7,506 nt of DNA from Eubacteriales bacterium (GCA_030527765.1 JAUNAE010000185.1:1-7506); one strand, 5' to 3'; numbered from the stretch's first letter, positions 1-5,991 are shown. Made by a program: numbers and translations. The notes: generated by a model not told the origin, from the letters alone.

Positions 1-1
1 C

Positions 2-349
2 AGGGTGATGCATACCTGCAGCAATGCCTGTGTGTTTCATCACCAGCTGATCGAAAACATGGTGATTCAGATTGCGGAAAAGAATAGGGAACTGATGGAA
101 AAAGTAGAGGTGATCGCCCAGAAAAACCTGAGACAGAAAATACTGGCGTACCTTTCCCAGCAGTCCCAGAAGCAGAAAAGCCGTTATTTTGAAATTCCTC
201 TTGGAAGAGTGGAACTGGCCGATTTTCTCTGTGCGGACAGAAGTGCCCTTACAAGGGAACTGACAGAGATGAAAAAAGAAGGATTGATCGATTTCGACAA
301 AAATATGTTTACCCTCCCGGAACAGTCAAAAGTTGAAGGAAAAAATTAA
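2..349 (+). CDS. Crp/Fnr-family transcriptional regulator, C-terminal part (5' truncated by window edge)
   Basis: Only about 115 codons of a family usually near 220-230 residues are visible. The frame is open to the window edge, so the GTG at 5 is probably internal and the N-terminal sensor domain lies outside. The visible part begins in the long helix joining the cyclic-nucleotide-binding-like barrel to the DNA-binding domain (HTCSNACVFHHQLIENM, then EKNRELMEKVEVIAQKNLRQKIL). A winged helix-turn-helix follows, with IPLGRVELADFLCADRSALT, RELTEMKKEGLI and a short wing ending FTLPEQ. The family consists of DNA-binding activators or repressors that respond to redox, oxygen or small effectors. 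The two Cys in HTCSNAC are part of the family's conserved helix start; a redox role is not shown. It lies upstream of asrABC on the same strand, but a terminator at 496-529 separates them, so any control of asrABC would act in trans. The family call is firm; the effector and targets are unknown. Confidence 0.9.
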   Translation, partial: RVMHTCSNACVFHHQLIENMVIQIAEKNRELMEKVEVIAQKNLRQKILAYLSQQSQKQKSRYFEIPLGRVELADFLCADRSALTRELTEMKKEGLIDFDKNMFTLPEQSKVEGKN

Positions 350-473
350 AACGCGAATCTCGTAAGAGGATTCGCGCGCGAGTTCGGCAGTTGCGAAGCA
401 ACTTTCTTCTGCCGAACTCTGCGATCCGCCGGAGGCTCATCTCAGTTGGGGATTTAGACCCCCACTGAGATGA
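346..473. repeat. Dispersed palindromic repeat element, longer copy (three consecutive hairpins)
   Basis: Three strong inverted repeats follow the regulator's stop codon. Hairpin 1 has an 8-bp stem (352-359 with 369-376, CGCGAATC/GATTCGCG). Hairpin 2 has an 11-bp stem (380-390 with 409-419, GAGTTCGGCAG/CTGCCGAACTC) and a nested TTGC-GAA-GCAA hairpin at 391-401. Hairpin 3 pairs 437-451 with 459-473 with one mismatch and a 7-base loop. Bases 346-397 recur at 6134-6185 with about five differences in 52, on the same strand, so this is a repeat family and not just a local terminator. No protein is encoded. The element overlaps the TAA stop (347-349). It resembles REP/MITE-like intergenic elements, but no transposase or target duplication was identified. 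It may also act as a 3'-end RNA stabiliser. The structure is seen directly; the function is unknown. Confidence 0.75.
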
Positions 474-495
474 ACTGAATTATAAGATTGACAGA

Positions 496-529
496 AATAA
501 AACGTTGCCTGTGCAACGTTTTATTTTTT
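496..529 (+). terminator. Intrinsic terminator after the Crp/Fnr gene
   Basis: A perfect 13-bp stem (496-508 with 513-525, core ACGTTGC/GCAACGT) with a 4-base loop CTGT runs into a T-rich tail at 519-529. It ends the transcript of the upstream regulator and insulates asrABC. The A-rich left arm makes it potentially active on the minus strand too. Its tail touches the predicted -35 region of asrA. Confidence 0.85.
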
Positions 530-556
530 ACGGGTAAGATAAAATTGTTATATAGT
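527..556 (+). promoter_or_regulatory. Predicted asrABC promoter
   Basis: A candidate -35 TTTACG (527-532) and -10 TATAGT (551-556) are separated by 18 bases. Transcription would start near 563, giving a short 5' UTR of about 25 bases before the Shine-Dalgarno GGAGG (577-581), which sits 6 bases from the ATG. The -10 lies inside the inverted repeat described separately. The match is moderate, so the exact elements are uncertain. Confidence 0.5.
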
Positions 557-562
557 AAACAA
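545..562. promoter_or_regulatory. Rex-like operator overlapping the asrA promoter
   Basis: The sequence TTGTTATATAGTAAACAA matches the clostridial Rex consensus TTGTTAA-N4-TTAACAA at 12 of 14 defined positions, with correct spacing. One further base extends the palindrome on each side (ATTGTT 544-549, AACAAT 558-563). It covers the predicted -10 and start site, where a repressor would block transcription. Rex releases DNA when NADH rises. From memory, comparative work on clostridial Rex regulons includes sulfite reduction genes. The site match is seen; binding is inference. A Crp/Fnr-type site is a weaker alternative, since half-sites TTGAT or TGTGA are absent. Confidence 0.62.
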
Positions 563-587
563 TCACAAGACTTTTCGGAGGTAAACT

Positions 588-1598
588 ATGGGATTCGAAA
601 TTGGGAAAGAGCAGTTTAATCAGCTGCTTGCCAGTCTGTCAAAGGACTATGATGTGTATGCTCCAAAGGTGTTTGTCGGCGGCGGCCGTTTTTCAGACAC
701 TGATGTAGTTCGTTATGACAAAGTAACCGAGATTGATGAAGTTGAATTTGACAAAAAATCCGCTTATTCCTTCAAAGAGGTGCTGACACCGATCTCTCAG
801 ACTCTGTTCTATTTCACTGAGAACGAGACAAAAGTTCCGGATGAAGCAAAGAAAGGTGCAGTTATTTTCCTGAGAAGCTGTGACCTTCACGGCTTAAAAC
901 GTCTGGACGACATGTATGAGAACAATGGTCCGGCAGATTTCTATTATGAGAGAATTCGCAGCAGAATCAAAGTGGTTCTTATGGGATGCGGCAGCACCTG
1001 TGAGAGTGGATTCTGTGTAAGCATGGGAACCAACAAGGCCGATCAGTACGATCTGTGTGTGAACGCCCGTGGAGATCATTATGAAGTAGAGGTAAAGGAC
1101 GAGCTCTTTGCAGAACTTTTGAATCAGGCTGCCAAAACTGCATGCGACGTAACACCGGATTTCGTAACCGAGAATAAAGTAACGGTTTCCATTCCTGAGA
1201 ATCTGGATGCCACAGTTGCCAAGAGCAAAATGTGGGAAGAGTACAACAAACGCTGTGCAAACTGTGGAAGATGTAACTTCGTCTGTCCTACCTGTACCTG
1301 CTTCACCATGCAGGATCTCTTCTATGATGAGAACGGTAAGGTTGGAGAGAGAAGAAGAGTCTGGGCTTCCTGTATGGTGGATGGTTACACAGATGTAGCC
1401 GGAGGCGGAAGCTATCGTAGAGTAAACGGTGAGAGAATGAGATTCAAAACCCTTCACAAGGTTCTGGATTACAAGGAAAGAAACGGTTACCACATGTGCG
1501 TAGGCTGTGGACGCTGTGATGATATCTGTCCTGAGTATATTTCTTTCTCACATATTATCAACCGACTGGGCGATGCAATGAAGGAGGTGTCTGAATAA
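588..1598 (+). CDS. asrA: Anaerobic sulfite reductase subunit A (4Fe-4S electron-transfer subunit)
   Basis: AsrA is the cytoplasmic iron-sulfur subunit that relays electrons from the flavoprotein AsrB to the siroheme subunit AsrC during reduction of sulfite to sulfide. At 336 residues it has normal family length. The N-terminal about 215 residues form the AsrA-specific domain with the FLRSCDLHGLKRLDD block (94-108) and MGCGSTCESGFC (132-143). The C-terminal part carries two ferredoxin-type clusters: C223-x2-C226-x2-C229-x3-C233, followed by Cys236 and Cys238 in the typical CPTCTCF stretch, and C304-x2-C307-x2-C310-x3-C314. The ATG at 588 follows GGAGG at 577-581 with good spacing. It is first in the operon, and its TAA overlaps the asrB ATG by one base. 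All cluster ligands are present, so it appears intact. The identity is supported by both motifs and gene order. Confidence 0.96.
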   Translation: MGFEIGKEQFNQLLASLSKDYDVYAPKVFVGGGRFSDTDVVRYDKVTEIDEVEFDKKSAYSFKEVLTPISQTLFYFTENETKVPDEAKKGAVIFLRSCDLHGLKRLDDMYENNGPADFYYERIRSRIKVVLMGCGSTCESGFCVSMGTNKADQYDLCVNARGDHYEVEVKDELFAELLNQAAKTACDVTPDFVTENKVTVSIPENLDATVAKSKMWEEYNKRCANCGRCNFVCPTCTCFTMQDLFYDENGKVGERRRVWASCMVDGYTDVAGGGSYRRVNGERMRFKTLHKVLDYKERNGYHMCVGCGRCDDICPEYISFSHIINRLGDAMKEVSE

Positions 1599-2392
1599 TG
1601 GCAGCAAATGCGTATATCCCTTTTAAATCAGAGATTCTGGAAGTAATTAAGCATACCAATATTGAGTACACTTTCCGTATGGCTTTTACCGGTGATGTGA
1701 AACCGGGACAGTTCTTTGAGGTGTCTATCCCGAAATTCGGAGAGGCTCCGATTTCTGTCAGCGGTATCGGTGAAAACTTCGTGGACCTGACCATTCGCCG
1801 TGTGGGTAAGGTAACAAATGAGGTGTTTGAGCGCTATGTAGGCGACGTTCTTCTGATGCGCGGACCTTATGGAAATGGTTTCGATGTAGAACAGTACAAA
1901 GGAAAAGAGCTCGTGATTGTTGCCGGCGGTACCGGTGTTTCTCCGGTGCGCGGTGTGATTTCTTATTTTGCAGACCATGCAGATGAGAGAAAAGACATGA
2001 CCATCATTACCGGATTCAAGTCTGAGCAGGATATTCTTTTCCGTGATGATTTTGCGTACTGGAAAGATAAAATGAACGTTATTCTGACTCTGGATGCAGG
2101 AGAAGAGACCCCGGATCACAAGATTGGTCTTGTAACAAAATACATTCCGGATCTGGAACTTTCTGACGTAAGTACTGCGCAGGCAATTGTAGTAGGACCT
2201 CCGGCCATGATGCGTTTCTCCGTTATGGGACTTCTGAACCGTGGATTCAAAGAAGAGAATATCTGGATTTCCAATGAGCGTAAAATGTGCTGCGGTCTTG
2301 GAAAATGCGGACATTGCAGAATCGGAAATAAATATGTTTGTCTGGACGGCCCTGTATTCAACTATACAGAAGGCAAGAAGCTGGTAGATTAG
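1598..2392 (+). CDS. asrB: Anaerobic sulfite reductase subunit B (NADH-binding flavoprotein)
   Basis: AsrB is a ferredoxin-NADP reductase-type flavoprotein, related to the dihydroorotate dehydrogenase electron-transfer subunit PyrK. It oxidises NADH and passes electrons to AsrA. In its 264 residues I see an N-terminal flavin-binding barrel with APISVSG (50-56) and LTIRRVGKVT (64-73). A nucleotide-binding domain follows, with AGGTGVSPVRGV (109-120) and VVGPPAMM (198-205). The C-terminal 2Fe-2S motif has Cys 231/232, 237, 240 and 248 in MCCGLGKCGHC...YVC. PyrK is excluded because no pyrD is adjacent and asrA and asrC flank it. Start ATG 1598 is in the TAATG overlap with asrA, served by AAGGAGGTG at 1580-1588, which implies translational coupling. 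The stop TAG at 2390-2392 overlaps the AGGAGG that serves asrC. Confidence 0.96.
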   Translation: MAANAYIPFKSEILEVIKHTNIEYTFRMAFTGDVKPGQFFEVSIPKFGEAPISVSGIGENFVDLTIRRVGKVTNEVFERYVGDVLLMRGPYGNGFDVEQYKGKELVIVAGGTGVSPVRGVISYFADHADERKDMTIITGFKSEQDILFRDDFAYWKDKMNVILTLDAGEETPDHKIGLVTKYIPDLELSDVSTAQAIVVGPPAMMRFSVMGLLNRGFKEENIWISNERKMCCGLGKCGHCRIGNKYVCLDGPVFNYTEGKKLVD

Positions 2393-2402
2393 GAGGAAGA
2401 AC

Positions 2403-3368
2403 ATGGACGTAAATACTGGTAAAGTTAAGAAAAATGCCTATCGTGTCACCAAAGAGCGTGGATTGGCAGCAGCCCGTGTTCGTGTACCGGGCGGACATCT
2501 GGGAGCTGAGCATCTCGGCAAAATTCAGGAGATCGCTGAGACCTATGGTAATGGAACCGTACACCTGACCATCCGTCAGGGATTTGAGATTCCGGGAATT
2601 CCATATGAGAAAATTCCGGAAGTCAATGAGAAACTTCAGAGCATCATTGAGGGAACCGGTGTTAATCAGGAAGAAGAGAACGAGGGATATCCGGCTTCCG
2701 GAACCCGTAATGTCATGGCCTGCATCGGTAACAAAGTCTGTCCTTTCGGATGCTATAACACAACGGAGTTTGCTAAGAAAATCGACAAGGCAATTTACCC
2801 GAATGACCTTCATTTCAAAGTAGCACTGACCGGATGCCACAATGACTGCAACAAGGTTCGCATGCATGACTTTGGTATTATGGGAATGACAGAGCCGCAG
2901 TTTGATCCGAATCGTTGTGTCAGCTGTGGAGCCTGCGTAAAACAGTGCCAGACAAGATCCGTCGGAGCTCTGACTCTCAAGAATTTCCGTCCGGAGCGTG
3001 ATCCGAAGAAATGTATCGGCTGCGGTGTTTGTGTCAATGCCTGCCCGAACTTTGCATGGACCAGAAGCAAAGAGAAATATTATCGTCTGACACTGTTCGG
3101 ACGTACCGGAAAGAAGAACCCTCGTCTTGGAGAAAACTACCTGAAATGGGCAGATGAGGAGAGCATTCTGAAAATTATCTGCAACACTTATGACTATGTG
3201 AAAGAATACATTGATCCGAATGCACCGGGCGGCAAAGAGCACATCGGTTATATTGTGGATCGTACCGGATTCGAAGAGTACAAGAAATGGGCTCTGAAGG
3301 ATGTGGAGTTCTCTGACAAGTGTGAAGTGACAGATCCGATCTACTGGAAAAACAGTATCAAGTATTAA
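2403..3368 (+). CDS. asrC: Anaerobic sulfite reductase subunit C (siroheme catalytic subunit)
   Basis: AsrC is the catalytic subunit; it reduces sulfite to sulfide with six electrons at a coupled siroheme-4Fe-4S centre. The 321 residues start with the ferredoxin-like half-domain of nitrite/sulfite reductases (LAAARVRVPGGHL, 21-33; VHLTIRQGFEIPGI, 53-66). The siroheme-cluster ligands are C107-x5-C113 (with C117) and C145-x3-C149 in ALTGCHNDC. Two inserted ferredoxin clusters follow: C172-x2-C175-x2-C178-x3-C182 and C204-x2-C207-x2-C210-x3-C214. This insertion distinguishes AsrC from assimilatory CysI and fits DsrAB/AsrC-like enzymes. The start at 2403 is 6 bases after AGGAGG (2391-2396). It is last in the operon, and a terminator follows 35 bases downstream. 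No sulfite or formate/nitrite-type transporter and no siroheme synthesis gene is in view, so these must be elsewhere. Confidence 0.96.
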   Translation: MDVNTGKVKKNAYRVTKERGLAAARVRVPGGHLGAEHLGKIQEIAETYGNGTVHLTIRQGFEIPGIPYEKIPEVNEKLQSIIEGTGVNQEEENEGYPASGTRNVMACIGNKVCPFGCYNTTEFAKKIDKAIYPNDLHFKVALTGCHNDCNKVRMHDFGIMGMTEPQFDPNRCVSCGACVKQCQTRSVGALTLKNFRPERDPKKCIGCGVCVNACPNFAWTRSKEKYYRLTLFGRTGKKNPRLGENYLKWADEESILKIICNTYDYVKEYIDPNAPGGKEHIGYIVDRTGFEEYKKWALKDVEFSDKCEVTDPIYWKNSIKY

Positions 3369-3402
3369 TGCGTAAGGAATTGTATTGGGGCTGCTTCGGC
3401 AG

Positions 3403-3447
3403 AAATCTCCCTGTTGCCAGAGGATTCTTGGCAGCAGGGAGATTTTC
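3403..3447 (+). terminator. Intrinsic terminator of the asrABC operon
   Basis: A 17-bp stem with one G-U pair joins 3403-3419 to 3429-3445 (AAATCTCCCTG...CAGGGAGATTT), with a 9-base loop and a short T tail, TTTT then CGTT. A small CTGC-TTCG-GCAG tetraloop hairpin (3391-3402) sits directly before it and may stabilise the 3' end. The stem is strong but the T run is short, so termination could be partial. Confidence 0.8.
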
Positions 3448-3547
3448 GTTACAGCCTGACTGTAACAGCTTATCCTTGATTTACAGAAAACTCTGTTTCT
3501 GCGGATGAAAAATGTAGAAGTTTGCAGTTTGCGGGGAAACTGCCCCG
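3448..3547 (+). other. Hairpin-rich non-coding stretch
   Basis: I see no gene between asrC and the 82-aa CDS, a gap of 314 bases. After the terminator come three more inverted repeats: GTTACAG/CTGTAAC (3448-3454, 3460-3466), CAGAAA/TTTCTG (3484-3489, 3496-3501), and a pair of mutually exclusive stems, GCAGTTT/AAACTGC (3524-3530, 3537-3543) or CGGGG/CCCCG (3532-3536, 3543-3547). Mutually exclusive pairings are compatible with a switch, but no known riboswitch core was recognised. It may be part of a longer 3' UTR or an upstream leader. Confidence 0.4.
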
Positions 3548-3558
3548 TGTATAGGTCC

Positions 3559-3580
3559 TGAGTAGCAGGTGAGTAGCAGG
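3559..3580 (+). repeat. Perfect 11-bp tandem direct repeat upstream of a promoter
   Basis: TGAGTAGCAGG occurs twice with no gap (3559-3569, 3570-3580), ending 15 bases before the predicted -35 at 3596. The period of about one helical turn would put both copies on the same DNA face, as in sites for cooperatively binding regulators. It could equally be a chance duplication. No regulator is recognised. Confidence 0.5.
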
Positions 3581-3595
3581 GTATGTTCTTTATAC

Positions 3596-3624
3596 TTGCG
3601 GGGGGTGAAGATTCCGCCTATAAT
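3596..3624 (+). promoter_or_regulatory. Promoter for the 82-aa protein and SGNH gene pair
   Basis: TTGCGG (3596-3601) and a perfect TATAAT (3619-3624) are separated by 17 bases. Transcription would start near 3631, giving a 5' UTR of about 50 bases. This is one of the best sigma-A-like promoters in the window and sits in the right place for the downstream two-gene unit. Confidence 0.75.
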
Positions 3625-3682
3625 AGGTAACACAGGAAAAGGAGTAATTCCTGAGGATTAAGAAAGGAAAAGCTACGACAAA

Positions 3683-3931
3683 ATGCGTTTATTGAAAATT
3701 CAGGATGCACTGACAAAAAAGAAAATTAAATTTACTTACTGTGAGGAGGATGACTGCGGAAGTCTGGATTTTGATTTCCGTGGACTTCGATACCATGTTT
3801 GGGAATATCACGATGACGTCTGGGGTGTTGAGACCAACATTTTCGCAGCGGGACGTTCAGAAGAGGTTGAGGGAGACTATGAGCAGATTTTGTCTGACGA
3901 GATTTTGAGCTGGCCGGACATGATGATGTAA
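3683..3931 (+). CDS. Conserved-looking small hypothetical protein, 82 aa
   Basis: I cannot assign a function. The 82-residue product is acidic and soluble, with no signal peptide or membrane segment. It starts MRLLKIQDALTKKKIKFTY, a basic amphipathic helix. An aromatic and acidic middle follows (CEEDDCGSLDF, 20-30; RGLRYHVWEYHDDVWGVETN, 33-52), then a helical tail ending ILSWPDMMM. The alternating pattern suggests a small alpha/beta fold. I recall similar small proteins in Lachnospiraceae genomes, but this is memory and not a search. The start at 3683 follows AAAGGA (3663-3668) at an unusually long 14 bases, so initiation may be weak. A clear promoter lies upstream, and the SGNH gene begins 17 bases after the stop, which suggests co-transcription. 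The organised upstream region argues for a real gene. Confidence 0.75.
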   Translation: MRLLKIQDALTKKKIKFTYCEEDDCGSLDFDFRGLRYHVWEYHDDVWGVETNIFAAGRSEEVEGDYEQILSDEILSWPDMMM

Positions 3932-3948
3932 GAAAAGAGGCGTTTTGC

Positions 3949-4851
3949 TTGAAAGACTCAATGAAAAACTTTTGGAAGTATGGAAAGAGAGTGGGGATCT
4001 GTCTTTGCCTCATGCTTATGTTGTGGAACTGTTTTGCGGTCGGAGATTGCGAAGATAAACGCAGTTCTCTATTCGACATGGGACTTCACAGAGTTTATGG
4101 AAGTGAGAAACTTGCCGGGATTTCGGACAAAGCAGATCAGCTTCAGGATGCACGGGAAGAACTGGGAGTAAAAGACGATGCCGAAGTATCAGAGGATGCC
4201 GGGAAGACAGAGGATGCCGGGAAGATAGAGGAAACCGACAAAAAAGAGGATTCAAAGAAACCGGAAGATTCGAAAACATCGGAGACGGATTCGGCTTCTG
4301 AGGAGGAAGCGACGATTCCGAAACCGGAACATCCGGAAACCTTCACCAACGATAAACTGATTTTTATCGGAGATTCCAGAACCCAGGACATGATGAATGC
4401 GGTTTCAGATAACAGCATCTGGTCCTGCAGAGTCGGTGCCGGATACGAATGGATGACTTCCACGGGAGTTCCCAATATAGAAGGAGATATTGAAGATCAC
4501 ACAGCGGTGATTTTTCTTTTCGGGGTGAATGATCCTGCAAATATTGCCAACTATATTAATTATGTGAATTACAAGGCAAATGAATGGGCGGGAAAAGGTG
4601 CCAAAACCTACTATGTTGCAGTGGGACCAGTGACCAATGATCCGTATGTGTCAAATGCGCAGATTGAAGCCTTCAATGAGTCACTGAAAGTGAGTCTGAC
4701 AGGAGTTGTCTATATTGACATTTATACTTACCTGACAGAGAACGGTTATTCTACCGTGGACGGCACGCATTATCCGGACAATGTCTCAATTGCTATTTAC
4801 AATTACATATTGTCTCATCTGGAAGAAACAAGGAGCGGTATCTGGGGATGA
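3949..4851 (+). CDS. Exported SGNH/GDSL-hydrolase-like protein with acidic linker
   Basis: This 300-residue product looks like a secreted or membrane-anchored SGNH hydrolase, a fold that often removes acyl groups from polysaccharide or peptidoglycan. The substrate here is unknown. Residues 1-14 are basic, 15-31 are hydrophobic (VGICLCLMLMLWNCFAV), and no good lipobox follows. Residues about 75-130 form a low-complexity Asp/Glu/Lys/Ser linker. The catalytic domain shows block I FIGDSRT (139-145, Ser143 nucleophile), a block II-like RVGAGYEWM (161-169), block III FGVND (191-195, Asn194) and block V DGTHY (271-275, Asp271 and His274), so all catalytic residues are present. The start is TTG at 3949, 8 bases after AGAGG (3936-3940); ATG at 3961 also gives a complete signal sequence but lacks a well-spaced site. 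The stop lies inside a hairpin at 4830-4862. The linker suggests it crosses or reaches into the cell wall. Confidence 0.85.
   Translation: MKDSMKNFWKYGKRVGICLCLMLMLWNCFAVGDCEDKRSSLFDMGLHRVYGSEKLAGISDKADQLQDAREELGVKDDAEVSEDAGKTEDAGKIEETDKKEDSKKPEDSKTSETDSASEEEATIPKPEHPETFTNDKLIFIGDSRTQDMMNAVSDNSIWSCRVGAGYEWMTSTGVPNIEGDIEDHTAVIFLFGVNDPANIANYINYVNYKANEWAGKGAKTYYVAVGPVTNDPYVSNAQIEAFNESLKVSLTGVVYIDIYTYLTENGYSTVDGTHYPDNVSIAIYNYILSHLEETRSGIWG
4191..4226 (+). repeat. 18-bp in-frame tandem repeat in the linker-coding region
   Basis: AGAGGATGCCGGGAAGAC (4191-4208) is followed directly by the same sequence ending in T (4209-4226), encoding EDAGKT then EDAGKI. The unit is a multiple of three, so copy-number change would lengthen or shorten the linker without a frameshift. 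Confidence 0.8.
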
Positions 4852-4862
4852 TACCGCTCCTT
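4830..4862. terminator. Shared bidirectional terminator between convergent genes
   Basis: A perfect 13-bp stem joins 4830-4842 to 4850-4862 (AAGGAGCGGTATC/GATACCGCTCCTT) around a 7-base loop. The last codons and TGA stop (4849-4851) of the SGNH gene lie inside it. Downstream on the plus strand is TTTGCCGATTTTATTT; on the minus strand the stem runs into TTGTTTCTT, so it can end both the SGNH and apbE transcripts. The T runs are interrupted, so efficiency is uncertain. Confidence 0.75.
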
Positions 4863-4896
4863 TGCCGATTTTATTTCTGATTGACTGTTTTCGCAG

Positions 4897-5991
4897 TTAT
4901 TGCAGTTCTGTGAGACCGACGCTTTCCGGAAGATTCTCGGAGGTGACAATTTCACCTTCTTTTGTGATGAAAATTCCGTAGGTGTCCGGAAGCTTGTCGA
5001 GATAGGCGAGTCCTTTTTCAAGCCCCAGGCCGAAACAGGTGGTGCTGAGGGCATCCCCATCCAGAGATTTCTTCGAGAGAATTGTAACGGAAGCGAGATC
5101 ATTTTCATATGGATATCCGGTAGAAGGATCAATGATGTGGTGATAAAGGGCACCATCTTCCTCGAAATATCTCTGATAAATACCGGAGGTTACGACAGAG
5201 AAATCCCGGTCTTCCAGGGTGAGAAGATATTCGCCCTGTGTGCTGAAAGGCTTCTGGATTCCTACGATGAAAGGAGAATTGGAAGGTTTTTCTCCGACAC
5301 AGAGTATGTTGCCGCCGAGATTGATGAGGGCGCTGTGGACACCCTGCTCTAGCAGATAGTCCTTTAAGCGATCTGCAATATATCCCTTTGCGATGGCACC
5401 GAGGTCGAAACGGATTCCGTCGGAAGGAAGAGTGATTTCATTTCCTTGAAGAGTGACGTTCTCGTAGCTGCACTGACGAAGGGCGGCGGCGATGGCTTCT
5501 TTTGCAGGTACTTTTGGATCCGCGGCTGTGAAATTCCAAAGAGAAGTCACAGGTGCGAGGGCTGTGTGAAATGCACCTTCTGAATTTTCGGAATAGGCAA
5601 GACCTGTAGAAATCAGAGAAGCGAGCTCTGAGGAAATTTCATAAGTATGCTCTTTGTCTTCCACAGAAGGAAGTTCCCGGTGATTCAATTTGTACAGTTC
5701 GCTGTTTGGGGAGGTTCTGCTGAAAACATCCTCATAGGAAGCGCAGAGCTCCATGGCTTTTTTTAAAACTTCTTCATCCTGAGAGTCATACAGAGACAGG
5801 GTAATTACAGTATCCAGATGAATCTCTGTGAGGCTGATGGGCTCAGAAGGTACCTGGCGGACACTGCCGTTTCCGGCAAGAAGAGTAACGCAAAAAAGAA
5901 TCAGAAGCAGGAGTGCCATAATAGTTAAAACGTGTTTCTTCATATTATAAGGATGAGAAATATGGAGAAAGGATAAAATTCTTTTTTTCAT
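4897..5991 (-). CDS. apbE: FAD:protein FMN transferase, ApbE family, membrane-anchored
   Basis: ApbE enzymes use FAD and Mg2+ to attach FMN covalently to Thr or Ser of extracytoplasmic flavoproteins such as RnfG/NqrC and FMN-binding-domain reductases. The 364-residue product has an N-terminal hydrophobic segment (20-40) and then the ApbE domain: SRTSPNSELYKLN (91-103), GAFHTALAPVTSLW (139-152), DLGAIAKGYIAD (196-207), NLGGN (224-228), HIIDPSTGYP (285-294) and DGDALSTT (311-318), which includes the expected metal-binding positions. At the place where a lipoprotein Cys is expected (LLAG then residue 41) it has Asn (codon AAC), so it is probably a signal-anchored or cleaved protein, not a lipoprotein. 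The ATG at 5991 has AGGA 6 bases upstream; the internal Met17 has no site. It stands alone, with its own promoter and no flavoprotein substrate gene in view. Confidence 0.94.
   Translation of the reverse strand: MKKRILSFLHISHPYNMKKHVLTIMALLLLILFCVTLLAGNGSVRQVPSEPISLTEIHLDTVITLSLYDSQDEEVLKKAMELCASYEDVFSRTSPNSELYKLNHRELPSVEDKEHTYEISSELASLISTGLAYSENSEGAFHTALAPVTSLWNFTAADPKVPAKEAIAAALRQCSYENVTLQGNEITLPSDGIRFDLGAIAKGYIADRLKDYLLEQGVHSALINLGGNILCVGEKPSNSPFIVGIQKPFSTQGEYLLTLEDRDFSVVTSGIYQRYFEEDGALYHHIIDPSTGYPYENDLASVTILSKKSLDGDALSTTCFGLGLEKGLAYLDKLPDTYGIFITKEGEIVTSENLPESVGLTELQ

Noticed and set aside
346..473. CRISPR array or attachment site at the repeated palindromes
   Set aside because: The unit occurs once here and once 5.8 kb away, with no regular spacers and no cas, integrase or tRNA nearby.
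545..550. TTGTTA as a -35 hexamer for asrA
   Set aside because: No acceptable -10 lies 16-18 bases downstream before the ribosome binding site; the bases fit a Rex half-site better.
894..1493. Minus-strand ORF (199 aa) opposite asrA
   Set aside because: It shadows asrA, and its sequence shows no family features.
1628..2404. Long minus-strand ORF (258 aa) opposite asrB
   Set aside because: It is a frame shadow of asrB, with no recognisable domain, no ribosome binding site and composition unlike a real protein.
2358..3242. Long minus-strand ORF (294 aa) opposite asrC
   Set aside because: It lies wholly opposite a well-supported catalytic gene, has no recognisable motif, and is explained by codon bias of asrC.
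4900..5352. Plus-strand ORF (150 aa) over the apbE gene
   Set aside because: apbE on the other strand has all family motifs through this region; the plus-strand frame has none.
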